DNA of 64,000 bases from Micromonospora zamorensis (lineage in GTDB: Bacteria > Actinomycetota > Actinomycetes > Mycobacteriales > Micromonosporaceae), in assembly GCF_900090275.1 (NCBI RefSeq), contig NZ_LT607755.1:6200001-6264000 (forward strand), read 5' to 3'. Positions 1 to 7,415 of this stretch are shown in pieces (positions within the stretch are counted from its first letter, which is position 1; each line of letters opens with the position of its first letter). Under the pieces are notes generated by a model. It saw nothing but the letters and a program-made list of their open reading frames with translations. It had not been told where the DNA came from and did not search any database. The translations under genes and the position numbers were made by a program.

Positions 1-32
1 ACGGCGGCGTACGTCCCCATCCGGCCACCGTA

Positions 33-104
33 GCCGTGTGGACGCCCCGACGGCGCTGGCCGTGTGGATGCCCAGACGGCGCTGGCCGTGTGGATGCCCA
101 GACG
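33..104. repeat. 26-bp tandem direct repeat, about 2.8 copies
   Basis: Units begin with GCCGTGTGG at 33, 59 and 85, giving a 26-bp period; the second and third copies are nearly identical and the third breaks down after 104. The array lies just upstream of the fdhD start. No protein is supported here: the long open frames come from G+C bias. Confidence 0.75.
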
Positions 105-172
105 CGCTCGCTGCCGGTGCCTGGTGGCCGGTGGCCGTGCGGGCGTGCCGGCCTGGGGTGGAGGATGGCGGG

Positions 173-1027
173 ATGGGACGGGCAACTGATCGACGGGGCG
201 TACTCCGGATCGACCTGGACGCGGCGGCTGACGGACGCGGGTCGGTCCGCCGACCGGACACGCTCGCGGTGGAGGAGCCGCTGGAGATCCGGGTCGGTGC
301 GGCCGGTCCCGGCCGCCGGCGACCGCTCGCCGTCACGATGCGCACCCCGGGCGACGACCTGGACCTGGCCATCGGGTTCCTGCTGACCGAGGGGCTGATC
401 CGGTCGACGGATGACGTGTTGACCGCACAGCTCTGCGCCGGCGCGGAAACGCCGAACACGTACAACGTGGTGGACGTGGTGCTCGCGCCCGGTGTGCCGG
501 AACCGACCACCGATCCGTCCCGGAACTTCTACACGACCAGTTCCTGCGGGGTCTGCGGCAAGGCCAGCATCGACGCGGTCCGCACCCGGTCGCTGTTCCC
601 GGTCTCGGAGGATCCGCTCAGCGTGCCGGCCGCCCTCCTCACCGAACTGCCGGACCGGCTGCGCGCCGCCCAGCGCGGCTTCGATCGGACCGGCGGACTC
701 CACGCGGCGGGGCTGTTCACCCCGGACGGTGAGCTGGTGGTGCTCCGGGAGGACGTGGGCCGGCACAACGCCGTGGACAAGGTGATCGGCTGGGCGGTGC
801 GGGAACGGCGGCTGCCGCTGGCCGGGCACCTGTTGCTGGTCTCCGGACGGGCCAGCTTCGAGCTGACCCAGAAGGCGTGGATGGCGGGGTTGCCGCTGCT
901 GGCCGCTGTGTCCGCGCCGAGCACCCTCGCCGCCGAGTTGGCCGAGGAGGCCGGCATGACGCTGGTCGGCTTCCTGCGCGGCAACACCATGAACGTCTAC
1001 GCCCGTCCCGAACGGGTCACAGTCTGA
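173..1027 (+). CDS. fdhD: Formate dehydrogenase accessory sulfurtransferase FdhD
   Basis: FdhD passes sulfur from a cysteine desulfurase to the bis-MGD molybdenum cofactor before it is inserted into formate dehydrogenase; it is cytoplasmic. The 284-residue protein has the family's CxxC (SSCGVCGK, Cys125 and Cys128), the early [13 protein letters not shown] block, [12 protein letters not shown] and the [12 protein letters not shown] segment. The frame is open from 38, but the ATG at 173 is preferred because GGAGG (160-164) lies 8 bases ahead of it and family similarity starts after it. It ends 11 bp inside the convergent downstream gene. No formate dehydrogenase subunit is in the window, so its client enzyme lies elsewhere. 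It fits the other cofactor genes nearby. Confidence 0.93.
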   Translation: MGRATDRRGVLRIDLDAAADGRGSVRRPDTLAVEEPLEIRVGAAGPGRRRPLAVTMRTPGDDLDLAIGFLLTEGLIRSTDDVLTAQLCAGAETPNTYNVVDVVLAPGVPEPTTDPSRNFYTTSSCGVCGKASIDAVRTRSLFPVSEDPLSVPAALLTELPDRLRAAQRGFDRTGGLHAAGLFTPDGELVVLREDVGRHNAVDKVIGWAVRERRLPLAGHLLLVSGRASFELTQKAWMAGLPLLAAVSAPSTLAAELAEEAGMTLVGFLRGNTMNVYARPERVTV

Positions 1028-1730
1028 TCACCAGCTCGTCGAGCAGCCCCAGCCGGATCACGGCATCGCGGGCAACCAGGAAACCGGCGATGCCGAGGAC
1101 CCAGCCGAGCATGCCGCCGGAGTGGCGTGCGATCCAGCCGTTGAGCCGCACCAGCACCGGCTCGACCAGCCTCGGCCACGCCATTCGCGCCCCGAGCAGC
1201 AGCACCGCAGGCAGGACCATGACCACGCAGTAGGCAGCGAGCAACCCCACGATCTCCGCAGCACCGATCCCGGAGGTGGTCAGCAGACCGACCGCACCGA
1301 GGTACGGCAGCATCGTCGCCACCTCCGCGAGCGCGGCGAGTAGCGCCAGCCCCACCAGCCAGCGCATCGAGGAGTCACCGGCGGTGACCCGGTCCCGCCA
1401 CCGCAGCACCCCGCCGCCGCGTGGCCGGCGTTTCCCGTCGTACCGGAAGCTGAGAGCGAACAGCCCAACGCCGAGAACGAGCTGCGCCCAGAGCACCGGC
1501 CGGTTGTCCATCGCCCCGCCGAGGACGTCGGCCAGCTGGCTGCCACCCACGGCGAGCAGCAGCCCGACGGCGAAGTAGAAGAGGGCGATGGTGCCCAGGT
1601 AGACGAGGATCCGCCGCGCGTTGACCGTGCCGGGCGCGAGCAGCAGCCAGATCGGGATGAAGAGGGTGCCGATGCTGGTGCTGTCGATCAACGCCAGCCC
1701 GGCCAGCGACAGCAGCAATTCGGGGGTCAC
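1017..1730 (-). CDS. GAP-family (SfLAP-like) multi-pass membrane protein
   Basis: The 237-residue integral membrane protein has about six hydrophobic segments, starting [19 protein letters not shown], which resembles the GAP/SfLAP family (mycobacterial glycopeptidolipid- and sulfolipid-addressing proteins, distantly LysE-like). Family members are thought to help move lipids or small molecules across the membrane; the substrate here is unknown. The GTG at 1730 has GGAG 9 bases upstream and leaves the first hydrophobic helix intact, so it is preferred to the upstream ATG at 1784. The gene converges on fdhD with an 11-bp overlap of the 3' ends. Family assignment is moderately sure; function is inference. 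Confidence 0.72.
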   Translation of the reverse strand: MTPELLLSLAGLALIDSTSIGTLFIPIWLLLAPGTVNARRILVYLGTIALFYFAVGLLLAVGGSQLADVLGGAMDNRPVLWAQLVLGVGLFALSFRYDGKRRPRGGGVLRWRDRVTAGDSSMRWLVGLALLAALAEVATMLPYLGAVGLLTTSGIGAAEIVGLLAAYCVVMVLPAVLLLGARMAWPRLVEPVLVRLNGWIARHSGGMLGWVLGIAGFLVARDAVIRLGLLDELVIRL

Positions 1731-1833
1731 GAGATCATTCTCCGGTGGTTGTGGCGCTGCCGCGTCGGCCGTGGACAGGAGCACCGCCTACATCCTTCGA
1801 CGGATGCCCTGGACCTTCGCGCACGGATCTGTG

Positions 1834-1927
1834 ATCGACTCGGGTTCGTTGAAATCGGGGTATCGCAGCAGCGGGGACACCCCGAGTTCCGGAAAGCGGA
1901 GTCGATCAAGCCCGAGTCGATTAAGCC
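1834..1927. repeat. Short inverted and direct repeats in intergenic DNA
   Basis: ATCGACTCGGG at 1834-1844 is the reverse complement of CCCGAGTCGAT at 1911-1921. GAGTCGATCAAGCC at 1899 recurs as GAGTCGATTAAGCC at 1914, 15 bp later. They lie in the 263-bp gap between the GAP-family gene and the PIN-domain gene, which has no supported gene. Confidence 0.6.
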
Positions 1928-1993
1928 GGCCCGCCGCCCACTTGGACGCCGCACGCCGATGGCCTCGCCGCCGGGTCGCCTGGTCAGGCCAGG

Positions 1994-2392
1994 TCAGGCC
2001 AGGTCGAGGATGCTCCAGTTGGTCGGCAGCACCTTCGCCGCCAGCTTGGGCTGCACTGTCGCGTAGTGCGCCTCGTGGGTGAGTGCCGCACTGGCGGCCT
2101 GACCCAGCGAGATGTCTCCATCAACGGCACGGGCCAACGTGCCGGTGTCCCGCACCTCGGCTGCGTCGAGCGGCAGCAGACAGATCACCGGCGCGCTCAT
2201 CATCAGGGCCAGCAGCGCCGCGCCGACCTCGTCGCCCGCGCCCGCGATGGCGGCCGCCAGACAGGCGGCCGGGACGGCAACCTGCCTGCCCTCGTCGGCG
2301 ACCTCCAGCATCAGCTCCCCTACCGAGACGTTGCCCTCGATGTAGGCCGTCAACGCCGACGCGTCGAACACGGCCGCGATCTGATCGCTCAT
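1994..2392 (-). CDS. PIN-domain (VapC-like) putative toxin
   Basis: The 132-residue protein begins with the PIN-type block AAVFDASALTAYIEG, with the first conserved acidic residue in FDAS, and a second acidic block GELMLEVADEG. Further on, a region DGDISLGQAASAALTHEAHYATVQP corresponds to the third acidic patch and the C-terminal ATxD block. There the usual aspartate appears to be replaced (ATVQ instead of ATAD), so nuclease activity may be reduced. VapC toxins are Mg-dependent RNases that cut tRNA or rRNA. It overlaps the upstream RHH gene by ATGA (2389-2392), the usual antitoxin-toxin coupling. The ATG at 2392 is chosen for that overlap; the frame extends upstream to 2467 without similarity. 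Confidence 0.75.
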   Translation of the reverse strand: MSDQIAAVFDASALTAYIEGNVSVGELMLEVADEGRQVAVPAACLAAAIAGAGDEVGAALLALMMSAPVICLLPLDAAEVRDTGTLARAVDGDISLGQAASAALTHEAHYATVQPKLAAKVLPTNWSILDLA

Positions 2393-2640
2393 CCGGCCCG
2401 TCCCAGCATCCGGCGGCCCTCCGCCAGTGCGTCCGCCGGAATCGGTGTGGCCAGTCGCGCCCGCCACCGCGCCCGGCCCGCCTCGGTCGGCTCAATGCCG
2501 GCTCGCCGCAGCACCTCGTGAAGATGCCCGGCGGCCATCTGGGCGCGCACCGCAGCGGTGATCGCGGCCGAGACGTTGGGCTGCTGGTCGAGCCACTCCG
2601 CGACGTCGTCGGGGAGGCTCACGGAGCGCTTCACGGTCAT
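2389..2640 (-). CDS. Ribbon-helix-helix antitoxin-like protein
   Basis: The 83-residue protein opens with VKRSVSLPDDVAEWLDQQP followed by a helix SAAITAAVRAQMAAG, the pattern of ribbon-helix-helix DNA-binding antitoxins. The C-terminal half (EAGRARWRARLATP and on) is charged and would be the toxin-binding tail. It is the first gene of a two-gene unit with the PIN protein, overlapping it by 4 bp. The ATG at 2640 is chosen because the RHH fold starts there. An inverted repeat sits immediately upstream (2660-2684), consistent with autoregulation, as is usual for these pairs. The exact family is not recognised, but the arrangement is convincing. Confidence 0.75.
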   Translation of the reverse strand: MTVKRSVSLPDDVAEWLDQQPNVSAAITAAVRAQMAAGHLHEVLRRAGIEPTEAGRARWRARLATPIPADALAEGRRMLGRAG

Positions 2641-2659
2641 GCCCGGCAGCCTACCCACT

Positions 2660-2684
2660 GTGGTAGCACCCACGGTATTACCAC
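2660..2684. promoter_or_regulatory. Putative operator of the toxin-antitoxin pair
   Basis: GTGGTA (2660-2665) and TACCAC (2679-2684) form an inverted repeat, and GGTATTACC (2674-2682) inside it is itself a palindrome. The element lies 20-44 bp upstream of the RHH antitoxin ATG, where an autorepressor site would be expected. Confidence 0.45.
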
Positions 2685-2689
2685 GCTGG

Positions 2690-3736
2690 TCAGCGGCGGC
2701 CACGTCGGCCCCGTCTGCGGGGACGGACCACGCCCGGCATTCCGACCGACGGCCAGCCATCCAGCTCGGACGGGGGCACGCCGCGGCGGAGCAGGTCGTC
2801 CAGCAGCACGGCGAGCGAGTAGTCCGGGTGCAGGCTCAACGTGCGTTCCAGTGCGACCGCCGCCAACGCCCCCTGCCCCGCTCGCCACGCCGCGAACGCC
2901 AGCAGCGCGCCCGGGGCGGCAACCAACTCCGGCTCGACCCGACGCAGCACGTCGGTCCAGAGGGCGATGTCCCGGTCCCGACCGTCGGTGCGTTCCCAGG
3001 CGTGGTCGCGGACCGGCAGGTGGGTCATCAGCAGGCTCAACCAGGCCACCTCGTCGTCGTCGAGCCGCTCACCACGTCGCTGCCGGCGCTGGGCCTCGCG
3101 GACCGCCGTCACCCCTGCGGAACGCACCGCACGACCGCCGAGCAGATCGCTCTCGGGCGCCTGCTCGATCAGCTCGGCCAGCCTCAGCCGGGCCCGAGCG
3201 GTCGCCGCGCGCGCATCCTCCCGGGCCGAGCCGTCCACGGGTGACACCTGCGCCACGAGGGCGGCCCGGTCGGGGAGCGCGACCTGGCCGGCGAAGACAG
3301 CGGATGCGGTCAACGGGTTGGCGTCGGGGTCGTAGCGCCGGCCCTCGGGTGGGCAGCAGTCGGGCTCGGTGCAGAGATAGGACCACCACCGGCCGTCGGT
3401 CACCCGCAGCGCGTCGAGCACGTCCATCCCGCCGGCGCTCAGTGCGGCGCGCACCGCGTCCACGGCCGGCGTCACCCGATCGGGTTGCCCGTAGCCGACC
3501 ACGGTGGCGGCCTCCGCGCCCTGCCGGCGGATCACACCGGCCAGGTGCCGGGCCCGCTCGACCTGGTCGGTCGACGGGTCGGGCAGGTCCGCACGAGCGG
3601 CGAAGATGATCTGCCGACCGAGCAACGCCACGGCGACCACGCTGTCGGTGGGATGAAAGCCGAGCAGGTACGGCACCGCGGCGATCAGGTCGGCGGGTGA
3701 GCGGACGGCGAGCTGGGGGCGGTCGGTCGAGGTCAT
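2690..3736 (-). CDS. DUF4192 domain-containing protein
   Basis: The 348-residue protein has the DUF4192 signature at its N terminus: LAVRSPADLIAAVPYLLGF then HPTDSVVAVALLG. The family is common in actinobacteria and its function is not established. No signal peptide or membrane segment is visible, so it is probably cytoplasmic. Later parts contain EPDCCPPEGRRYD, a short Cys-containing stretch typical of the family, and a C-terminal helical region ending in basic residues (RPRRRGRRGRR). The ATG at 3736 is the first that includes the conserved start. It is transcribed toward the toxin-antitoxin pair, and divergently from the fructosamine-kinase-like gene across a gap holding a paired DnaA-box-like repeat. 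Confidence 0.85.
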   Translation of the reverse strand: MTSTDRPQLAVRSPADLIAAVPYLLGFHPTDSVVAVALLGRQIIFAARADLPDPSTDQVERARHLAGVIRRQGAEAATVVGYGQPDRVTPAVDAVRAALSAGGMDVLDALRVTDGRWWSYLCTEPDCCPPEGRRYDPDANPLTASAVFAGQVALPDRAALVAQVSPVDGSAREDARAATARARLRLAELIEQAPESDLLGGRAVRSAGVTAVREAQRRQRRGERLDDDEVAWLSLLMTHLPVRDHAWERTDGRDRDIALWTDVLRRVEPELVAAPGALLAFAAWRAGQGALAAVALERTLSLHPDYSLAVLLDDLLRRGVPPSELDGWPSVGMPGVVRPRRRGRRGRR

Positions 3737-3775
3737 GACGGAAGCGTGCGGCGGGTCCGCGCGGCTCGACAGACC

Positions 3776-3803
3776 CTGTGGATGACACGCGGCTTATCCA
3801 CAG
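3776..3803. promoter_or_regulatory. Inverted pair of DnaA-box-like 9-mers
   Basis: CTGTGGAT (3776-3783) and ATCCACAG (3796-3803) form a perfect 8-bp inverted repeat. TTATCCACA at 3794-3802 is an exact consensus DnaA box; the opposite arm TGTGGATGA (3777-3785) has one mismatch. The site is in the 174-bp divergent gap before the fructosamine-kinase-like gene. Confidence 0.5.
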
Positions 3804-3910
3804 CTACTCAGAGTGTTTTACCTGTTCAGCCCGCACCTACGGGTTGTCGGAACGGTGTCGGTGTCCTCGGGCGGGACCGTGCTGTCGTGGGGAGCGGTTA
3901 CGGTGCGCTG

Positions 3911-4825
3911 ATGGACCTGGCGTACCTGCGCGCGCACCCGGCACACCTGCCGACCTTCCGGACCCATCAGCGGCTCCGGGAGACGCCGGTGGCCGGCGGA
4001 AACATCTGTGCTGCCGCCCGGCTCACCCTGGACGACGGCCACTCCGTCTTCGCCAAGTCCTGGCCGGAGGGGGCCGACCGACCGGCGCCGGAGGGCTTCT
4101 TCGCCGCCGAGGCGGCCGGCCTGCGCTGGCTGCGGGAGGCCGGCGCTGTCGGCGTACCCGAGGTGGTCGTGGCATTGCCGGACCTGCTGGCGCTCGACTG
4201 GGTGGAGCCCGGCGAGCCGACGCCGGAGGCCGCGGACCGCTTCGGCCGTGAGTTGGCCGAGCTGCACCGGGCGGGTGCGGCCACCTTCGGCGCCGCGTGG
4301 TCCGGTTTCATCGGGTCACTTCCCCAGGACAACACCCCGACCGACGGGCCCTGGTCGACGTGGTTCGCCGAGCGACGCCTCACCCCCTACCTGCGGCGCT
4401 CGGTCGACGCCGCTGCGCTGACCAGCGCCGACGTCACAGTGATCGAGCGGGTGATCGAGCGGGTCGGCGGGCTCGGCGGCGACGAGCCACCCGCCCGCAT
4501 CCACGGCGACCTGTGGCCGGGCAACGTGCTGTGGGGCGCCGACGACCGGGCCTGGCTCGTCGATCCGGCGGCGCATGGCGGGCACCGGGAAACGGATCTT
4601 GCCCAGCTCGCCCTCTTCGGCGGCATCCCCCACCTGGATCGGGTGCTGGCCGCCTATCAGGAGAGCTGGCCGTTGCCGGACGGCTGGCGCGAGCGGGTGC
4701 CACTGCATCAACTGCATCTGCTGCTCGTGCACACCGCCCTGTTCGGCGGCAGTTACCGAGATGTGGTGGTCCAGACCGCCCGTGCCGCCCTGGGCGGCGC
4801 CGAGCGCGCTACGGTCGACAGGTGA
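3911..4825 (+). CDS. Fructosamine kinase family protein
   Basis: The 304-residue cytoplasmic protein shows the fructosamine-3-kinase/aminoglycoside phosphotransferase fold: GGNICAAARLTLDDG in the N lobe, FAKSWPE for the ATP-binding lysine, RIHGDLWPGNVLWG for the catalytic loop, LVDPAAHGGHRETDLAQLALFGG for the metal-binding block. HGDLWxGN with DPAxxxGHRExDLA is diagnostic of fructosamine kinases, which phosphorylate sugar-modified amines so that the adduct decomposes (deglycation repair). The ATG at 3911 is chosen by homology; upstream SD is weak. Its stop overlaps the GTG of moaA (GTGA, 4822-4825), so translation is coupled to cofactor synthesis, which is not an obvious functional partnership. 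Confidence 0.87.
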   Translation: MDLAYLRAHPAHLPTFRTHQRLRETPVAGGNICAAARLTLDDGHSVFAKSWPEGADRPAPEGFFAAEAAGLRWLREAGAVGVPEVVVALPDLLALDWVEPGEPTPEAADRFGRELAELHRAGAATFGAAWSGFIGSLPQDNTPTDGPWSTWFAERRLTPYLRRSVDAAALTSADVTVIERVIERVGGLGGDEPPARIHGDLWPGNVLWGADDRAWLVDPAAHGGHRETDLAQLALFGGIPHLDRVLAAYQESWPLPDGWRERVPLHQLHLLLVHTALFGGSYRDVVVQTARAALGGAERATVDR

Positions 4826-5835
4826 GCGCCGCCCCGGGGACCAACGGGGTCCTCGTCGACCGGTACGGCCGCGTCGCCCGGGACCTGCGCGTGTCCCTCA
4901 CCGACAAGTGCAACCTGCGCTGCACCTACTGCATGCCGGCCGAAGGTCTGCCCTGGCTGGCCGGCCCCGAGTTGCTGACCGACGAGGAGATCGTCCGGCT
5001 GGTCCGGGTGGCCGTCGAGCGGCTCGGTGTGACCGAGGTGCGGTTCACCGGCGGTGAACCGCTGATCCGGCCCGGGCTGGTCGGCATCGTGACCGCGGTC
5101 GCCGCGTTGCAGCCCCGCCCTCGGATCTCGCTGACCACCAACGGCATCGGGCTGGACCGGCTGGCCCCGGCGCTGAGCGCCGCCGGCCTCGACCGGGTGA
5201 ACGTCTCACTGGACACTCTGGACGCGGACCGGTTCACCCGGCTCACGCGCCGTCCCCGCCTCGACGCGGTGCTGGCGGGCCTCGCCGGTGCGGCGGCCGC
5301 CGGGCTCAGTCCCGTGAAGATCAATTCTGTGCTGATGCGCGGTGTCAACGACGACGAGGCGCCGGCCCTGCTGCGCTTCGCCCTCGACCACGACTATCAA
5401 CTGCGAATCATCGAGCAGATGCCGTTGGACGCCCAGCACGGCTGGGACCGCAGCACGATGGTCACCGCGGAGGAGATCCTGACCTCCCTGCGGACCGCCT
5501 TCGACCTCGGTCCCGACCCGGCGGAGCGGGGCGCGGCACCTGCGGAGACCTGGCTGGTCGACGGCGGCCCCGCCCGGGTCGGTGTGATCGCCAGTGTCAC
5601 CCGCCCCTTCTGCGGAGACTGCGACCGCACCCGGTTGACCGCGGACGGCCAGGTCCGCGCCTGTCTCTTCGCCACCGAGGAGTCCGACCTGCGTGCCGCC
5701 CTGCGCACCGGCGTGGACGACGACGAGCTGGCCCGACGCTGGCGCACCGCGATGTGGGGCAAGCGCGCCGGGCACGGCATCGACGACCCCACCTTCCTCC
5801 AGCCGACCCGGCCGATGTCCGCGATCGGGGGCTGA
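4822..5835 (+). CDS. moaA: GTP 3',8-cyclase MoaA
   Basis: Radical SAM enzyme that converts GTP to 3',8-cyclo-GTP, the first step of molybdenum cofactor synthesis. In the 337-residue protein Cys30, Cys34 and Cys37 (CNLRCTYC) bind the SAM-cluster. The C-terminal cluster motif is RPFCGDCDRTRLTADG with a third Cys in VRACLF. FTGGEPLIRPG is the SAM-binding GGE block, and the chain ends in the GG dipeptide required by MoaA. The GTG start at 4822 overlaps the preceding stop. moaD follows after 3 bp, so the two are cotranscribed; moaC, mogA, moeA and moaE lie 13-16 kb away on the other strand. Confidence 0.97.
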   Translation: MSAAPGTNGVLVDRYGRVARDLRVSLTDKCNLRCTYCMPAEGLPWLAGPELLTDEEIVRLVRVAVERLGVTEVRFTGGEPLIRPGLVGIVTAVAALQPRPRISLTTNGIGLDRLAPALSAAGLDRVNVSLDTLDADRFTRLTRRPRLDAVLAGLAGAAAAGLSPVKINSVLMRGVNDDEAPALLRFALDHDYQLRIIEQMPLDAQHGWDRSTMVTAEEILTSLRTAFDLGPDPAERGAAPAETWLVDGGPARVGVIASVTRPFCGDCDRTRLTADGQVRACLFATEESDLRAALRTGVDDDELARRWRTAMWGKRAGHGIDDPTFLQPTRPMSAIGG

Positions 5836-5838
5836 GCC

Positions 5839-6093
5839 GTGACCCCGGGCCCGCTGACCGTCCGCTACTTCGCGGGCGCCCGCGCCGCCGCCGGCCAGAC
5901 CGAGGAGGTCCTGCCCGCCAGCCGATCCCTCGACGACCTCACGGCCGAACTGGTGCGACGCCACGGCGACCGGCTCGCCGCAGTGCTACGAGTGGCGAGT
6001 TTCCTGGTAAACGGCGTCACCTGTCATGATCGTCAGGCACCCCTGCCGGCCGGGGCCACGATCGATGTCCTGCCCCCGTTCGCGGGCGGCTGA
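5839..6093 (+). CDS. moaD: MoaD/ThiS-family sulfur carrier (molybdopterin synthase small subunit)
   Basis: The 84-residue ubiquitin-like protein carries sulfur as a C-terminal thiocarboxylate for molybdopterin synthase, partnering MoaE. It begins LTVRYFAGARAAAGQTEE, typical of MoaD, and ends in the obligatory PPFAGG. The GTG start at 5839 is 3 bp after the moaA stop. MoaE is encoded at 18.4-18.8 kb, so the synthase subunits are split between two operons. ThiS or another sulfur carrier is possible from sequence alone, but context makes MoaD far more likely. Confidence 0.92.
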   Translation: MTPGPLTVRYFAGARAAAGQTEEVLPASRSLDDLTAELVRRHGDRLAAVLRVASFLVNGVTCHDRQAPLPAGATIDVLPPFAGG

Positions 6094-6106
6094 GGGAGGC
6101 GCACGC

Positions 6107-7354
6107 ATGTTGGCGGTTCTGGGGTTCGTGGCCGTCCTGGCCCTGATCACCGGCTTGATCCACCTCTACCTGTGGAAGCGGCTCGTTCGGGACACCACCA
6201 CACCGGGCCGCTGGCGCCGGATCGGCGCGATCGCCGCCCTGGTGCTGGCGCTGCTCGTGCCGGTCACCCTCGCCGGGACGCAGGCCGGGCTCTACTGGCT
6301 CGCCTGGCCGGGCTACGTGTGGCTCGCGCTGATGTTCTACCTGCTCGTGGTGCTGATCGTGCTCGAAGTGCCGATGCTGGTCACCCGGCTGGTGCTGCGT
6401 CGCCGGGTGGTCGCCGCGGAGCCGACCGCCGCCGCGCCCGAGCCGGTGCTGGTCGGTGCCGCCGGGCCGACCGACCCGCCGGCCGCCGGCGCCGTCGCGG
6501 CACCGGATCACGACCCGGGCCGCCGGCTGCTGCTGGCCCGTGGGGCGGCCATCTTCGCCGGCCTCACCGCCGCCGGCACCGTGGGGTACGGCGTCCGCAC
6601 CGCCCTCGGCCCACCACGACTCGACCGGGTGCAGATCCCGCTCGCCAAGCTCCCCCGCAGCATGGACGGCCTGCGCATCGCCACCGTCTCCGACATCCAC
6701 CTCGGTCCGCTGCGCGGCCGCGCGCACACCGAGCGGATCGTCGCCGCGATCAACCGCCTCGACGCGGACCTGGTCGCGGTCGTCGGGGACCTGGTCGACG
6801 GCTCGGTCGCCGAACTCGGCTCGGCCGCGGCGCCGCTGCGCGACCTGCGCTCCCGTTACGGCAGCTTCTTCGTCACCGGCAACCACGAGTACTACTCGGG
6901 GGTGGAGGAGTGGGTCCAGGAGGTCGACCGTCTGGGCCTGCGGGTCCTGCAGAACCGGCGTCAGGAGATCCAGGCCCGGGGTGGCGTGCTGGACCTGGCC
7001 GGCGTGAACGACCTGGACGCCACGGGAGACAGCGGCCTGGCGGCCGGGCCGGACTTCGCCGCCGCGCTCGGTGACCGTGATCCGAGTCGCCCGGTGGTGC
7101 TGCTCGCCCACCAGCCGCTGGCCGCGGTTGAGGCGGCCCGGTACGGCGTCGACCTGCAACTGTCCGGGCACACCCACGGTGGGCAGATGGTGCCGTTCAA
7201 CCTGGCCGTGCGGCTGGAGCAGCCGGTGGTCAGCGGGCTCGGCGAGGTCGACGGCACCAAGGTCTACGTGACCAACGGCGCCGGTTTCTGGGGGCCACCC
7301 GTCCGGGTCGGCGCCGAGCCGCAGATCAGTCTGGTCGAGTTGCGCTCGGCATAG
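6107..7354 (+). CDS. Membrane-anchored metallophosphoesterase
   Basis: The 415-residue protein has three to four N-terminal membrane segments within the first ~100 residues, a Pro/Ala-rich linker, another hydrophobic segment (GAAIFAGLTAAGTVGYGV), then a calcineurin-like phosphoesterase domain. Metal-binding motifs are in order: VSDIHLGPL, GDLVDGS, GNHEYYSG, AHQPL and SGHTHGGQ. This matches the YaeI-type family, whose best-studied members are phosphodiesterases or lipid phosphatases; the substrate here is unknown. The domain would face outside if the last segment is a signal anchor. ATG 6107 has GAGGGAGG 7-8 bases upstream, immediately after moaD, so it may be cotranscribed. Confidence 0.88.
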   Translation: MLAVLGFVAVLALITGLIHLYLWKRLVRDTTTPGRWRRIGAIAALVLALLVPVTLAGTQAGLYWLAWPGYVWLALMFYLLVVLIVLEVPMLVTRLVLRRRVVAAEPTAAAPEPVLVGAAGPTDPPAAGAVAAPDHDPGRRLLLARGAAIFAGLTAAGTVGYGVRTALGPPRLDRVQIPLAKLPRSMDGLRIATVSDIHLGPLRGRAHTERIVAAINRLDADLVAVVGDLVDGSVAELGSAAAPLRDLRSRYGSFFVTGNHEYYSGVEEWVQEVDRLGLRVLQNRRQEIQARGGVLDLAGVNDLDATGDSGLAAGPDFAAALGDRDPSRPVVLLAHQPLAAVEAARYGVDLQLSGHTHGGQMVPFNLAVRLEQPVVSGLGEVDGTKVYVTNGAGFWGPPVRVGAEPQISLVELRSA

Positions 7355-7415
7355 CGGAGGTCACGTCCGCGCGTGGCGGCGGGCGGCCGGCGCGGCGGGC
7401 GTGACAGGATGCGGC

